Assembly: GCF_029351045.1 (NCBI RefSeq)
Contig: NZ_JARKIN010000001.1
Span: forward strand, 2,541,001 to 2,605,000
Source: Streptomyces sp. WMMB303
GTDB taxonomy: Bacteria > Actinomycetota > Actinomycetes > Streptomycetales > Streptomycetaceae
Length of the DNA: 64,000 nucleotides
Direction of reading: 5' to 3'
This document shows positions 44,685 through 53,355 of this stretch, piece by piece. A program made the position numbers and the translations under genes. Under the pieces are notes generated by a model. The model was not told where the DNA came from, did no database searches, and saw only the letters and a program-made list of their open reading frames with translations. The stretch's first letter is position 1. Each line of letters begins with the position of its first letter.

Positions 44685-45899
44685 ATGACGACCGGTCTGC
44701 CCGCCACCGCTGTCCCGGCCGCCGGCGCCCACGCGCCGCAGGCCTCCCTCTCCGCCGCCGAGGCCCGGCGCATCGCGCTGCGTGCACAGGGACTGCTGGG
44801 AGCCCCCGACCGGCAGGCAGGAGCGCGCGGGGTGCTGCGGCACCTGGGCGCGGTCCAGCTGGACACGATCTCGGTCCTGGCCCGTTCGCACGAGCTGGTG
44901 CCCTACGCCCGGCTGGGCGCTGTGGGACGACAGGCCGTGGAGTCCGCCTACTGGTCCGGAGCACACAGCTTCGAGTACTGGTCGCACGCCGCGTGCGTGC
45001 TGCCGATCGAGGAGTGGCCGCACTTCGCCTTCCGCCGCCGCGCCTTCCGCGACCGCGGCCGCCGCTGGCACCGGATGAAGGACCGGGAGGGCTCGTGCGC
45101 CGCCGTCCGCGACCGGCTCCGGGCGGAGGGCCCGCTGACCACGGCGGACCTGGGCGGCGGCCGGAACGGCGGCGAGTGGTGGGACTGGTCCGAGAGCAAG
45201 ATCGCGGTCGAGTGGCTGCTGGACATCGGGGAGGTCGTGGTCGCCGAGCGGCGCGGCTGGAAGCGCGTCTACGACCTCGCGGAGCGCGCTGTCCCCGGCG
45301 GCCTGTTCCACGATGACCTGGACGACCACGCATGCCTGCGGCGGCTCGTCGCCCAGGCGGGCTCGGCACTGGGCGTCGCCACCCGGGCCGATCTGGCCGA
45401 CTACCACCGTCTCAAGGCCGAACAGGTGGAGTCGGTGCTGCCGGACACCGGGCTGGTGCCGGTCCGGGTGCAGGGCTGGCCCAAGCCCGGCTGGGCCGAC
45501 CCGGCGGCCCTGGAGTCCGCGCCGCGCGGTCGGCACCGCACGACGCTGCTCTCCCCGTTCGACTCGCTGGTCTGGGACCGCCCCCGCACGGAACGGGTCT
45601 TCGGCTTCCAGCACCGGCTGGAGGCCTACGTCCCGAAGCCGAAGCGGGTGCACGGCTACTTCGCGATGCCCCTGCTGGCGGGCGGCAAGCTGGTCGGCCG
45701 CGTGGACCCGGCCCGGGAGGGCAGCACGCTGGTCGCCCGCCAGCTCTCCCTGGAGAGCGGGAAGGCCGTGGAGCCGATGGCGCAGGCGCTGTGCGAGGCC
45801 GCCGCGTGGGTGGGCTGCGACGCGGTGCGGGTGGAGCGCTGCTCCCCCGAGGAACTGCGGCCGCGGCTCCGCAGCGCCCTCGACGCGCTGGGCGGGTGA
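44685..45899 (+). CDS. Winged-helix DNA glycosylase of the YcaQ/AlkX (HTH_42) family
   Basis: A 404-residue protein of the family whose members unhook interstrand crosslinks. The catalytic motif region reads AVQLDTISVLARSHE; QLD corresponds to the Q-x-D class of E. coli YcaQ (AlkX) rather than the Q-x-Q class of Streptomyces AlkZ. Other family points are LLSPFDSLVWDR and PKPKRVHGYFAMPLL near the end. It would remove bulky N-alkylated bases or crosslinks from DNA. ATG 44685 is preferred over an upstream GTG at 44655, since conserved sequence begins just after it. It converges on the LuxR regulator gene. Confidence 0.85.
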   Translation: MTTGLPATAVPAAGAHAPQASLSAAEARRIALRAQGLLGAPDRQAGARGVLRHLGAVQLDTISVLARSHELVPYARLGAVGRQAVESAYWSGAHSFEYWSHAACVLPIEEWPHFAFRRRAFRDRGRRWHRMKDREGSCAAVRDRLRAEGPLTTADLGGGRNGGEWWDWSESKIAVEWLLDIGEVVVAERRGWKRVYDLAERAVPGGLFHDDLDDHACLRRLVAQAGSALGVATRADLADYHRLKAEQVESVLPDTGLVPVRVQGWPKPGWADPAALESAPRGRHRTTLLSPFDSLVWDRPRTERVFGFQHRLEAYVPKPKRVHGYFAMPLLAGGKLVGRVDPAREGSTLVARQLSLESGKAVEPMAQALCEAAAWVGCDAVRVERCSPEELRPRLRSALDALGG

Positions 45900-45927
45900 G
45901 CCACCCGCCCTCGGGGGCTCGCCATCC

Positions 45928-45952
45928 GCGGGCGGCGCGGGCCGCCGCCCGC
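45928..45952. terminator. Bidirectional hairpin between the glycosylase and LuxR regulator genes
   Basis: GCGGGCGGC and GCCGCCCGC form perfect 9-bp arms around a 7-nt loop between convergent genes. A second inverted repeat (GGGCGGGTG / CACCCGCCC, 45890-45910) overlaps the glycosylase stop codon. Confidence 0.6.
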
Positions 45953-45995
45953 TCATGGTGGATTTCCGACCGCTCTGTGGGCCGCTGCCCGCGCG

Positions 45996-46748
45996 TCAGC
46001 GGATTTCGAGGATCTTCTCCCGCATCGCGTAGACCACGGCTTCCATCCGGGAGTGGAGCTGAAGTTTCTCCAGGATGTTGCGGACGTGGTTCTTGACGGT
46101 GTTCTCGCTGATGAACAGCTCTTTGGCGATGTCCCGGTTGTTCATCCCGGTGGCCACCAGCTTGAGCACCTCCAGCTCCCGGTCGGTGAGCTTGGGCGCG
46201 GGCACCAGTTTGCTCTCGTCGGTGCGCTGGATCATGGACTTGAACTCGGTGAGGAGCTTCGCCGCCATCGAGGGACTGATCTGGGACTGGCCGTCGGCCA
46301 CGGCCCGGATCGCCGTGGAGACCTCGTCCGTGGAGATCTCCTTGAGCAGGTATCCGGTCGCGCCCGCCTTGATGGCGTCGTAGAGGTCGGCCTCCTCGTC
46401 ACTGATCGTCAGCATGATGATCTTGGCGCTCGGTGCGACCTCTTTGATGGAGGTGCACGCCTCGATGCCGCCCCGCTTCGGCATCCGCACGTCCATCAGC
46501 ACGATGTCGGGCAGCAGATCCGCCGCCTTGTCCACCGCCTCGGCCCCGTCCCCGGCCTCTCCGACGACCTGAATGTCCTCCTCCTGCGCCAGCACGATCT
46601 CCAACCCGCGCCGGAACAGCGCATGATCATCGACGACCAGCACCCGGATCGGTTCCTTGCGCCGTTCCCGCTCGTAGGGCTCCTCTCCCGCCGCCGGGCC
46701 CGGGTGTGCGTCGGGCACGGGCATCACGGGCCCGAAGCTGTCCACCAT
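45996..46748 (-). CDS. Orphan NarL/LuxR-type response regulator
   Basis: A 250-residue protein. A 33-residue leader precedes the receiver domain (IRVLVVDDHALFRRG; phosphoacceptor Asp86 in VLMDVRMPKRGG; Lys in YLLKEIS). The carboxyl LuxR helix-turn-helix reads LTDRELEVLKLVATGMNNRDIAKELFISENTVKNHV. No histidine kinase gene is adjacent, so its partner is elsewhere or it is atypical. It corresponds in position to the streptomycete regulator between secA and hpf. ATG 46748 has GGGGGAGGA 4 nt upstream, an unusually strong site. Confidence 0.9.
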   Translation of the reverse strand: MVDSFGPVMPVPDAHPGPAAGEEPYERERRKEPIRVLVVDDHALFRRGLEIVLAQEEDIQVVGEAGDGAEAVDKAADLLPDIVLMDVRMPKRGGIEACTSIKEVAPSAKIIMLTISDEEADLYDAIKAGATGYLLKEISTDEVSTAIRAVADGQSQISPSMAAKLLTEFKSMIQRTDESKLVPAPKLTDRELEVLKLVATGMNNRDIAKELFISENTVKNHVRNILEKLQLHSRMEAVVYAMREKILEIR

Positions 46749-46958
46749 CGTTCCTCCCCCTGCACCCTGATCTCCCACCAACCCCGCTACGGCCAACGGA
46801 GGTTGGCCCGGGCCTTGATGTTACTCATGCCGACGCCCCCGGCCGGGTCCCGAGATCCGGCCGGGGGCGCGAACATCAAGCCGGTGGTGCGCAGGGCGGG
46901 TGCCGGACCGTGCCCGGCTGCTCGCCGGTGGACCGCACCTGACCGGCGCCGGGCGGTG

Positions 46959-47660
46959 TCAGCCGCCCAACGCTCCGCCCGCTCCGGGCGGCGGCTCCTG
47001 TACGAACGGGTCCGGCTCCAGATGAATCACGCCGTAGTCATAGCCGTGCCGACGGTAGACGACACTGGGCTGCTTGGTCTCGGAGTCGACGAACAGATAG
47101 AAGTCGTGACCCACCAACTCCATCTCATAGAGCGCCTGGTCCAGCGTCATGGGCGCTGCCGCGTGCGTCTTCTCGCGGACGATGAGCGGTCCTTCGCCGC
47201 GGACCTCCAGCGGTCCCATCTTGGTGACCACGGGCTGGCCGTCGGCCTCCGAGGCCACGGCCACCGATCCGGCGGCGGCGTCCAGTTCTCCGTTGAGTTC
47301 CGACGCGAGGTGGGCGGTCGCCGCCGCCACACTCATCGGTGCGCGGCTCCCGCCGCGGTGGACGCGACGCTTGTCGGCCTGCTTGCGCAGCCGGGCTTCC
47401 AGCTTGCTGGAGGCCAGGTCGAGCGCCGCGTACGGGTCGGAGGCTGCTGCCTCCGCACGAATGACCGGTCCACGCGTACGCAGGGTGATCTCAACCCTGT
47501 CGGAACGGTCGGCCTGCCGGGGATTGTGCTCCTTGGCCACCTCGACCTCAAGGTTGATCACCTTGCCGTCGAGTTTCTGAACCTTCTCCAGCTTTTCGGC
47601 CACGTGCTTGCGGAACCGGTCGGGCACCTCTGTCTTGCGACCCTTGACGACGATGTCCAC
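46959..47660 (-). CDS. hpf: Ribosome hibernation promoting factor, long form
   Basis: A 233-residue protein with two domains. The amino domain (VDIVVKGRKTEVPDRFRKHV to about residue 105) is the RaiA/HPF fold that sits in the 30S decoding centre. After a variable linker, the carboxyl dimerisation domain holds PMTLDQALYEMELVGHDFYLFVDSET and VVYRRHGYDYGVIHL. Long HPF pairs 70S ribosomes into inactive 100S dimers in stationary phase. The GTG at 47660 matches the family start and has CGGAG 7 nt upstream. An in-frame ATG at 47690 adds ten residues and lies immediately after the stop of a 29-codon upstream frame. Confidence 0.93.
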   Translation of the reverse strand: MDIVVKGRKTEVPDRFRKHVAEKLEKVQKLDGKVINLEVEVAKEHNPRQADRSDRVEITLRTRGPVIRAEAAASDPYAALDLASSKLEARLRKQADKRRVHRGGSRAPMSVAAATAHLASELNGELDAAAGSVAVASEADGQPVVTKMGPLEVRGEGPLIVREKTHAAAPMTLDQALYEMELVGHDFYLFVDSETKQPSVVYRRHGYDYGVIHLEPDPFVQEPPPGAGGALGG

Positions 47661-47690
47661 GCAGAACTCCGTTCCCGGACGGTCCCACAT

Positions 47691-47780
47691 TCACGTGCGA
47701 CCGTCCTTGGTGCACTGACGCCGGAGGCTCGGCCCTCCCGCCGTTGGGCTCTCCGGCTCGAGTCGGCTTGCGAGTTTCAC
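47691..47780 (-). CDS. Possible 29-codon leader ORF ahead of hpf
   Basis: A GTG at 47780 is embedded in a very strong anti-16S match (GGGGGAGAAGGAGGTGA) and opens a frame of 29 codons (V-KLASRLEPESPTAGG...) ending in TGA at 47691. The next three bases are ATG, in frame with hpf. Such placement suggests translational coupling or a leader peptide that controls hpf. There is no known family. The ribosome-site match itself overlaps the start codon, which is a weakness: only GGGGGAG, 6 nt upstream, has usual spacing. Confidence 0.35.
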   Translation of the reverse strand: MKLASRLEPESPTAGGPSLRRQCTKDGRT

Positions 47781-47962
47781 CTCCTTCTCCCCCGGAGGAG
47801 AGATCACCACTCAATCCGAACGTACCTCCACTGGGGGAGGCTCGGCACCCCCTACCGGCACGTACCTCCGATCAGGGGGGTGAACCCTCGTACCACCTGC
47901 AACGACGTCCGCGATCTGATAGTTCCATCGCGTCACGCGAGGCAACTTTCCGTTCTTCTTGA

Positions 47963-48721
47963 TCACTCGACCGAGCGCACCGCGAGCACCGCGGCCGAGG
48001 CCACCCCTCCCAACGCCCGCGACGCCTCCGCGAGCGTCGCACCCGTCGTCATCACATCGTCCACCAGCACGACCCGGCCCCGACCCAGCAGCCGCACGCC
48101 GCCCTGCACCATCTCCAAAGCTCCGGCAAGATTCGCGGCCCGCTCCGCTGCGCTCAGTCCTGCCTGGTCGGCCACCCTCCGGCGCAGGCACAGCACCGGC
48201 AGCACCTGTGCGGCCATGCCCGCCCCTCTGAGTACCGCCGCCGCCTCCCGCGCCATGCGCCGCACCGGGTCGTGCCCCCGCCGCGCGACAGCCCGGCGCA
48301 TGGAGGGCACCGGAACGAGCAGCGTCGACGCCGGACGCCGGGCCGACCAGCAGCCCGCCCGGGCGGACGCCCCGCCCTGGAGGGGCACCGCCGGCGCAGA
48401 GGTGCCCGCCGCACGCGAGGCGCGTTCGACGGCACGTGCGAGCACCGCTCCCAGTGGCGCGGCCAGCCCCAGGGCACCGCGTTCCTTGTGAGCGAGCAGC
48501 GCGGCTCGGGCCTCGTCGGTGTAGGTGAGGGCTCCATACACCTGCGGCAATCCGGACGGTACGCGCGAGGGACGAACCCGCCGCGGCACCGCGCCATTCA
48601 GCACGCTGCTGCACTCTTCGCACAAGCGGTCCCGCGCACGCGGGCGACCGCATCCGGCACATTCCACGGGCAGCACCAGACCTGCGAATTCCCGCCGAAG
48701 TCCCGGCCAGGTCCTCGACAT
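47963..48721 (-). CDS. comF: ComF-family phosphoribosyltransferase-like protein
   Basis: A 252-residue protein. Four Cys of a zinc ribbon are in CAGCGRPRARDRLCEEC near the start. The carboxyl half is a type I PRTase domain with LVPVPSMRRAVARRGHDP and the PRPP loop VVLVDDVMTTGATL. ComF is required for DNA uptake in competent bacteria; in streptomycetes it is widely conserved without a proven role. ATG 48721 follows GTGGGG at 5 nt. It sits downstream of lpqB on the same strand with a 173-nt gap. Confidence 0.88.
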   Translation of the reverse strand: MSRTWPGLRREFAGLVLPVECAGCGRPRARDRLCEECSSVLNGAVPRRVRPSRVPSGLPQVYGALTYTDEARAALLAHKERGALGLAAPLGAVLARAVERASRAAGTSAPAVPLQGGASARAGCWSARRPASTLLVPVPSMRRAVARRGHDPVRRMAREAAAVLRGAGMAAQVLPVLCLRRRVADQAGLSAAERAANLAGALEMVQGGVRLLGRGRVVLVDDVMTTGATLAEASRALGGVASAAVLAVRSVE

Positions 48722-48894
48722 GTCCCCACTCTGGCACCGGGGATCCGGCGCCACCACCCCTGTGGAAAACCCCTGGAACGCTCGCGCGGCCCGACCCCGG
48801 GCAGCAGCGCCCACGCGCCGCAACACCGGGGCTCGGGAGCCGCCCGGACCCGCCGGATCCGGGGTCCGAGCGGCTGCCCGGCCCGCCGGGGGAC

Positions 48895-50760
48895 TCAGCC
48901 CGGGTAGGCGGGGGCGGAACCGTTCTCCGTGAGCATCCGCCAGTTCGCGTCGGGGGGCAGCCGCACGATGCCCTCCTCGGAATCGGCGAGCAGCGGCTTG
49001 CTCTCGTCCTCGGAGGCGGCGACCCCTGTCACATCGGTGATCCCCGGGAGCGTCGGCTGATCGGAGACCGAACCGTCGGTCTCCATGTACTGCAGCTGCT
49101 GCACGCTCCCCGACTCGCGCCCCACCACCACGAGCCGGCTGCCGCCCGCCCACGAGGCCGCCGAGACGTCCACCAGTTGTGGCGCGACCGGACGCAGTTG
49201 CTCGACCGTCACCCGGGAGTTCTTCGCCGTCCCCCCGCGTACCACCCGGCCGAGCTGCAACGAGGCATGGCCCTCGCCGTCCCGCACCCGCAGCAGGATC
49301 CGCACCCCGTCGGAGGCCACCCGCAGCGACTCGATGCGCTCGTCCTCGCCCAGGTCCGGCACCCGCACCTCGTCGGGCTGCTCCTTGCCGCTGCGCAGCC
49401 GCAGCAGCCGGGGAGCGTCCGGGTCACGATCGGCGACCCACAGGTCGCCCAGTCCGTCCCAGCTCGGCGCCGTCAGCCGGTCCTTCTCCTGCTTCGCCGC
49501 GCTGGTGAGCACCGGATCGCCGAGCGCGGTGGTGGCACTGCTCCCCTCCAGGGAGGCGACGTAGAGGGCGCGCCGGCCGCGCGAGACGGCAGCGCCCTCG
49601 CTCTCGATCCGGTTGACCGCGACCGCGCCCATCTCCACCTGCCCGCTGCCCAGCGGGCCTTCGACCGGGCGCGCCGACGTGCTCTTGTTCTTGATGGACG
49701 CGACGCGGTGCTTCCCGTCGATGAAGTACGCCCGCTTCGCACTGCCGTTGAGGCGGCCCGGCTGGTAGGCGGCTACCTGCTCCCGGGTCCGGGAGCAGAG
49801 CTGCCGGTCCTCGGGACCGGCCAGTTCCACCTTGCCGACCTTCGCCGACGCCTGGTCCTGCACGGAGTACAGCACTTGCGCCGCCATCCGCGCGCATCGC
49901 TTGCCGCCGGCCTCGGCGGCGCGGGCATTGAGCCGCAGCCGCAGCACGCCCGAGTCGTCGAGCGAGAGGTGCTGTCCGCGCGCCAGGCGGCTGCCGCGCG
50001 GGAACGAGGAGTCGACCACGGGGTCGAGCCAGCCGGACGGACCCTGCAGCAGCGCGGAGACCGTCTCGGTGACCGGGTCGATACGTCGCCGAAGATAGAC
50101 CGGATCGGCGACGAGCACATTCTGACCGTCAGTGATCGAATCCGCGTCCGGCCCGAGCTGCGCGTAGTAGTAGGTGTTGATGGGGCGGTAGATGCGCTGG
50201 AAGTCGGACTCGCCGAGCACGAGGCCGTCCGGCATCTCGTCGATGCGCCACTCCCCTTTCACCTTGGTCAGCCGGAAGACCTCGCTGTACTTGCCCCCGG
50301 AGGGCGAGTAGGCGTGCTTGCCGTCCACCTCGGCCATCCGGTCGCCCGAGACCTCCACCGAATAGCCGCCCTTGACAGCCGTGCTCTCCGGCGGCGCCTT
50401 CACCGCGCCCGGGGCGTCCGAGAGCACCGTCGTCGACGCGAACGGCTTCCACCTACGGGCCATGGCGGGGGTCATGTACTCGCGCGCGGTGCGGAATGTG
50501 GCCTCGTCGCTGGTCGTCGCCTCCAGAAAGCCCCGGACTATCTGGGTCGGCGCCTCGCCCTTCTGCGGACTGACGCTGTAGACCCGCACCTGGGAGTCCA
50601 TTCCGCTGCGGTGCGAGGAGCTGACGTGCTTGACCTTGCCCCCGTCCGGCATCGACGCACACCCCGCCAGCAGCGCCCCGCACGAGGCGAGCACGATCAG
50701 GGCGCGGCGCCGCCGCGCGGCGCTTCCGCCCCGCCGCGTACGCTCGTCGGCCGCTCTCAT
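48895..50760 (-). CDS. lpqB: Lipoprotein LpqB, partner of MtrAB
   Basis: A 621-residue lipoprotein. The signal peptide has an Arg-rich n-region and lipobox LLAG-Cys34. A GerMN-like domain follows, and the rest is a beta-propeller-like LpqB domain with LWVADRDPDAPRLLRL and related repeats. In mycobacteria LpqB interacts with the sensor MtrB outside the membrane and tunes MtrA phosphorylation. ATG 50760 overlaps the mtrB stop by 4 nt (ATGA). The gene order mtrA-mtrB-lpqB is shared by actinobacteria. Confidence 0.93.
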   Translation of the reverse strand: MRAADERTRRGGSAARRRRALIVLASCGALLAGCASMPDGGKVKHVSSSHRSGMDSQVRVYSVSPQKGEAPTQIVRGFLEATTSDEATFRTAREYMTPAMARRWKPFASTTVLSDAPGAVKAPPESTAVKGGYSVEVSGDRMAEVDGKHAYSPSGGKYSEVFRLTKVKGEWRIDEMPDGLVLGESDFQRIYRPINTYYYAQLGPDADSITDGQNVLVADPVYLRRRIDPVTETVSALLQGPSGWLDPVVDSSFPRGSRLARGQHLSLDDSGVLRLRLNARAAEAGGKRCARMAAQVLYSVQDQASAKVGKVELAGPEDRQLCSRTREQVAAYQPGRLNGSAKRAYFIDGKHRVASIKNKSTSARPVEGPLGSGQVEMGAVAVNRIESEGAAVSRGRRALYVASLEGSSATTALGDPVLTSAAKQEKDRLTAPSWDGLGDLWVADRDPDAPRLLRLRSGKEQPDEVRVPDLGEDERIESLRVASDGVRILLRVRDGEGHASLQLGRVVRGGTAKNSRVTVEQLRPVAPQLVDVSAASWAGGSRLVVVGRESGSVQQLQYMETDGSVSDQPTLPGITDVTGVAASEDESKPLLADSEEGIVRLPPDANWRMLTENGSAPAYPG

Positions 50761-52676
50761 CCCCGCTCCTCTCCGGAGTGCCCTGCCTGCTCGTCGTTCC
50801 GCGTCCCGCCGGTGGCGCCGGTGGCCGACGCCGGCGCGGTGCCCGCCGCCACCGCCTGCCGCTCCCGCTCCCTGGCCCGCTCCCGCTTCCTGCGCGAGTC
50901 CTCGGGCTCCAACCGCAGCGGAGAGCCGCGCAACGGCTCCCCGGCCGTGCAGGGCAGGACGAGCAGGAACTGCGATCCGTCGCCCGGCGCGCCCCAGGCG
51001 CGCAGCCACCCACCGTGCAGCCGGGCGTCCTCCAGCGCGATCGACAGCCCCAGTCCGGTACCACCAGTGGTGCGGGCCCGGGCCGGGTCGGCGCGCCAGA
51101 AGCGGTTGAAGACCCGCTCGGCCTCGCCTTCCTTGAGACCGACGCCGTAGTCGCGCACGGCCACCGCCACGGCACCGCCCCCGCTCGCGAGCCGCACCAC
51201 CACGTCGCGACCCTCCCCGTGCTCCACCGCGTTGTCGACCAGGTTGCGCAGCACCCGTTCGATCCTGCGGCCGTCCATCTCGGCGACCACGGGCTGCTCG
51301 TCACCCCTCACGAGGATCCTGCTGCCCTTGCGCTCGGCGAGCGGCTCGCTGCCCTCCACCACCCGGTGGACCACGTCCCGCAGGTCGACGGCGCTCGGCT
51401 CGAGGTTGGCGGCGCCCGCGTCGAACCGGCTGATCTCCAGCAGATCCGCCAGCAGCGATTCGAACCGGTCGAGCTGCCCGAGCAGCAGCTCCGCCGAGCG
51501 GGCGGTCACCGGATCGAAGTCCTCACGCGCCTCGTGGATCACATCGGCCGCCATCCGCACCGTCGTCAAGGGCGTCCGCAGCTCGTGTGAAACGTCCGAG
51601 ACGAAGCGGCGCTGCATCCGGGACAGCTCCTCCAACTGCTGAATCTTGAGCTGAAGGTTCTGCGCCATCTTGTTGAACGACTCCCCCAGCCGGGCGATGT
51701 CGTCCTCGCCGGTGACCTTCATCCGCTCCTGGAGCCGTCCGGCCGCCAGCCGCTCGGAGATCCCGGCCGCCATGCGCACAGGCGTCACCACCTGCCGCAC
51801 GACCAGCCACGCGATCGCCCCCAGCAGCACCACGACGAACACCCCGGCCGTCGCCAGAGTGCCCTTGACCAGGCTCAGCGACTCCTCCTCCTGGGTGAAG
51901 GGAAAGACGTAGTAGAGCTGGAAGGGATTGCCGCGCGCGTCGTTGAGACGCTTGCCGACGATCAGCGCCGGTTCGCGGGTGAAGTCCTGCTGGTAGACGC
52001 GGGCGTACCGGCGGTGCGGGCCCGGCTCTTCGTCGAGGGCCTTGCGCAGATCCTCGGGGATGCTCTCGGGGCGGATGTCACCGCCCGCGCGCGGACCGCG
52101 CGTGGTGATGCTGCTGTTGCCGAGGAAAGGCGACTCGCTGTTCTCGGACCCGAGCGCCACCACCGAATAGACGCCTTGACCGCTGCTGGCGAGCTGTTCG
52201 ACCAGGTTGGTCAACCAGGTGCCGGAGTTCTGCGCGCCCCTGCTGCCCCGAATGCTGTCCTCACCGCTGGGACCGCTGCCGGCGCTGTCGGCCATCCGCT
52301 CGGCGGCGGCGAACCCGCCGGAAGCCTGGCTCTGCGCGGTCTGCTCCTTGGCCTCCAGCAAACCGTTGCGGACCTGCCCGATGACGACGAGCCCCAGGAG
52401 CAGCACGACTCCCAGCGAAAGCAGCAGTGTGGCCACGACCACCCGGAGCTGGATGTTCCGCCGCCACAACCGCATCACGGGCAGCAGCGGCCTCCGCACC
52501 CACCGCACGAAGAACCGCACCATGGGGCGCGCGCCGGGACCGGTCGCCCCCTCGGGGAGCAGACCGTCGGAGAAGAGGGCCCCGCTTCTCCACAGGCGTC
52601 CGATTTTGGACACGTCGGACTCGCGGCCCGTTCCCCGCCCTCCACCGGTGCGGTTCGGTGCGGTGTTCCGGGCCAT
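50757..52676 (-). CDS. mtrB: Sensor histidine kinase MtrB
   Basis: A 639-residue kinase. After ~90 basic residues comes the first membrane segment (LRVVVATLLLSLGVVLLLGLVV), an extracellular domain of about 180 residues, a second membrane segment and a HAMP domain. The phosphorylated His is in SDVSHELRTPLTTVR, and the ATP-binding N, G1 and G2 boxes are NLVDNAVEHGEG, VRDYGVGL and GGTGLGLSI. It phosphorylates MtrA, controlling cell wall, division and development genes. It starts 1 nt after the mtrA stop. The tail is rich in Arg/Glu and low in complexity. Confidence 0.95.
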   Translation of the reverse strand: MARNTAPNRTGGGRGTGRESDVSKIGRLWRSGALFSDGLLPEGATGPGARPMVRFFVRWVRRPLLPVMRLWRRNIQLRVVVATLLLSLGVVLLLGLVVIGQVRNGLLEAKEQTAQSQASGGFAAAERMADSAGSGPSGEDSIRGSRGAQNSGTWLTNLVEQLASSGQGVYSVVALGSENSESPFLGNSSITTRGPRAGGDIRPESIPEDLRKALDEEPGPHRRYARVYQQDFTREPALIVGKRLNDARGNPFQLYYVFPFTQEEESLSLVKGTLATAGVFVVVLLGAIAWLVVRQVVTPVRMAAGISERLAAGRLQERMKVTGEDDIARLGESFNKMAQNLQLKIQQLEELSRMQRRFVSDVSHELRTPLTTVRMAADVIHEAREDFDPVTARSAELLLGQLDRFESLLADLLEISRFDAGAANLEPSAVDLRDVVHRVVEGSEPLAERKGSRILVRGDEQPVVAEMDGRRIERVLRNLVDNAVEHGEGRDVVVRLASGGGAVAVAVRDYGVGLKEGEAERVFNRFWRADPARARTTGGTGLGLSIALEDARLHGGWLRAWGAPGDGSQFLLVLPCTAGEPLRGSPLRLEPEDSRRKRERARERERQAVAAGTAPASATGATGGTRNDEQAGHSGEERG

Positions 52677-52677
52677 C

Positions 52678-53355
52678 TCAGCCCGGCCCGGCCTTGTAGC
52701 CCACACCCCGCACGGTCACGACGATCTCCGGCCGCTCCGGGTCCTTCTCGACCTTCGAGCGCAGCCGCTGCACGTGCACATTGACCAGCCTGGTGTCCGC
52801 CGCGTGCCGGTAGCCCCACACCTGTTCCAGCAGCACCTCGCGGGTGAAGACCTGCCACGGCTTCCGCGCCAGCGCCACCAGAAGATCGAACTCGAGCGGG
52901 GTCAGGGCTATGGACCGGCCCTCCCGCTTGACCGAGTGCCCGGCCACGTCGATCACCAGGTCGCCGATGGCCAGCTGCTCCGGTGCGGGCTCCTCGGAGC
53001 GCCGCAACCGCGCCCTGATCCGCGCCACCAGCTCCTTGGGCTTGAACGGCTTGACGATGTAGTCGTCGGCGCCCGATTCCAGCCCGACCACCACATCGAC
53101 CGTGTCGCTCTTCGCCGTGAGCATGACCACCGGTACCCCGGATTCCGCCCGGATCAGACGGCACACCTCGATCCCGTCCCTCCCCGGCAGCATCAGGTCG
53201 AGCAGCACCAGATCCGGCTTGGTCTCCCGAAAGGCGGCAAGCGCCTTGTCACCGTCCGCGACAAACGACGGTTCGAAACCTTCTCCGCGCAGCACAATGC
53301 CGAGCATTTCTGCCAGTGCGGTGTCGTCATCGACGACAAGGACGCGTCCCTTCAT
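52678..53355 (-). CDS. mtrA: Response regulator MtrA
   Basis: A 225-residue OmpR/PhoB-type regulator. The receiver domain has the acidic triad at residues 9-11, phosphoacceptor Asp53 in LLDLMLPGRDG and the conserved YIVKPFKPKEL. The winged helix contains LTPLEFDLLVALARKP and the recognition helix RLVNVHVQRLRSKVE. MtrA is a global regulator of cell-wall metabolism and development. Its ATG overlaps the mtnA stop by 4 nt, so expression is partly coupled to mtnA. A tightly spaced mtrB and lpqB follow. Confidence 0.97.
   Translation of the reverse strand: MKGRVLVVDDDTALAEMLGIVLRGEGFEPSFVADGDKALAAFRETKPDLVLLDLMLPGRDGIEVCRLIRAESGVPVVMLTAKSDTVDVVVGLESGADDYIVKPFKPKELVARIRARLRRSEEPAPEQLAIGDLVIDVAGHSVKREGRSIALTPLEFDLLVALARKPWQVFTREVLLEQVWGYRHAADTRLVNVHVQRLRSKVEKDPERPEIVVTVRGVGYKAGPG

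Noticed and set aside
47548..47814. 88-codon frame over the hpf start
   Set aside because: It overlaps hpf out of frame and shows no motif; the 29-codon frame at 47691-47780 has better start context.
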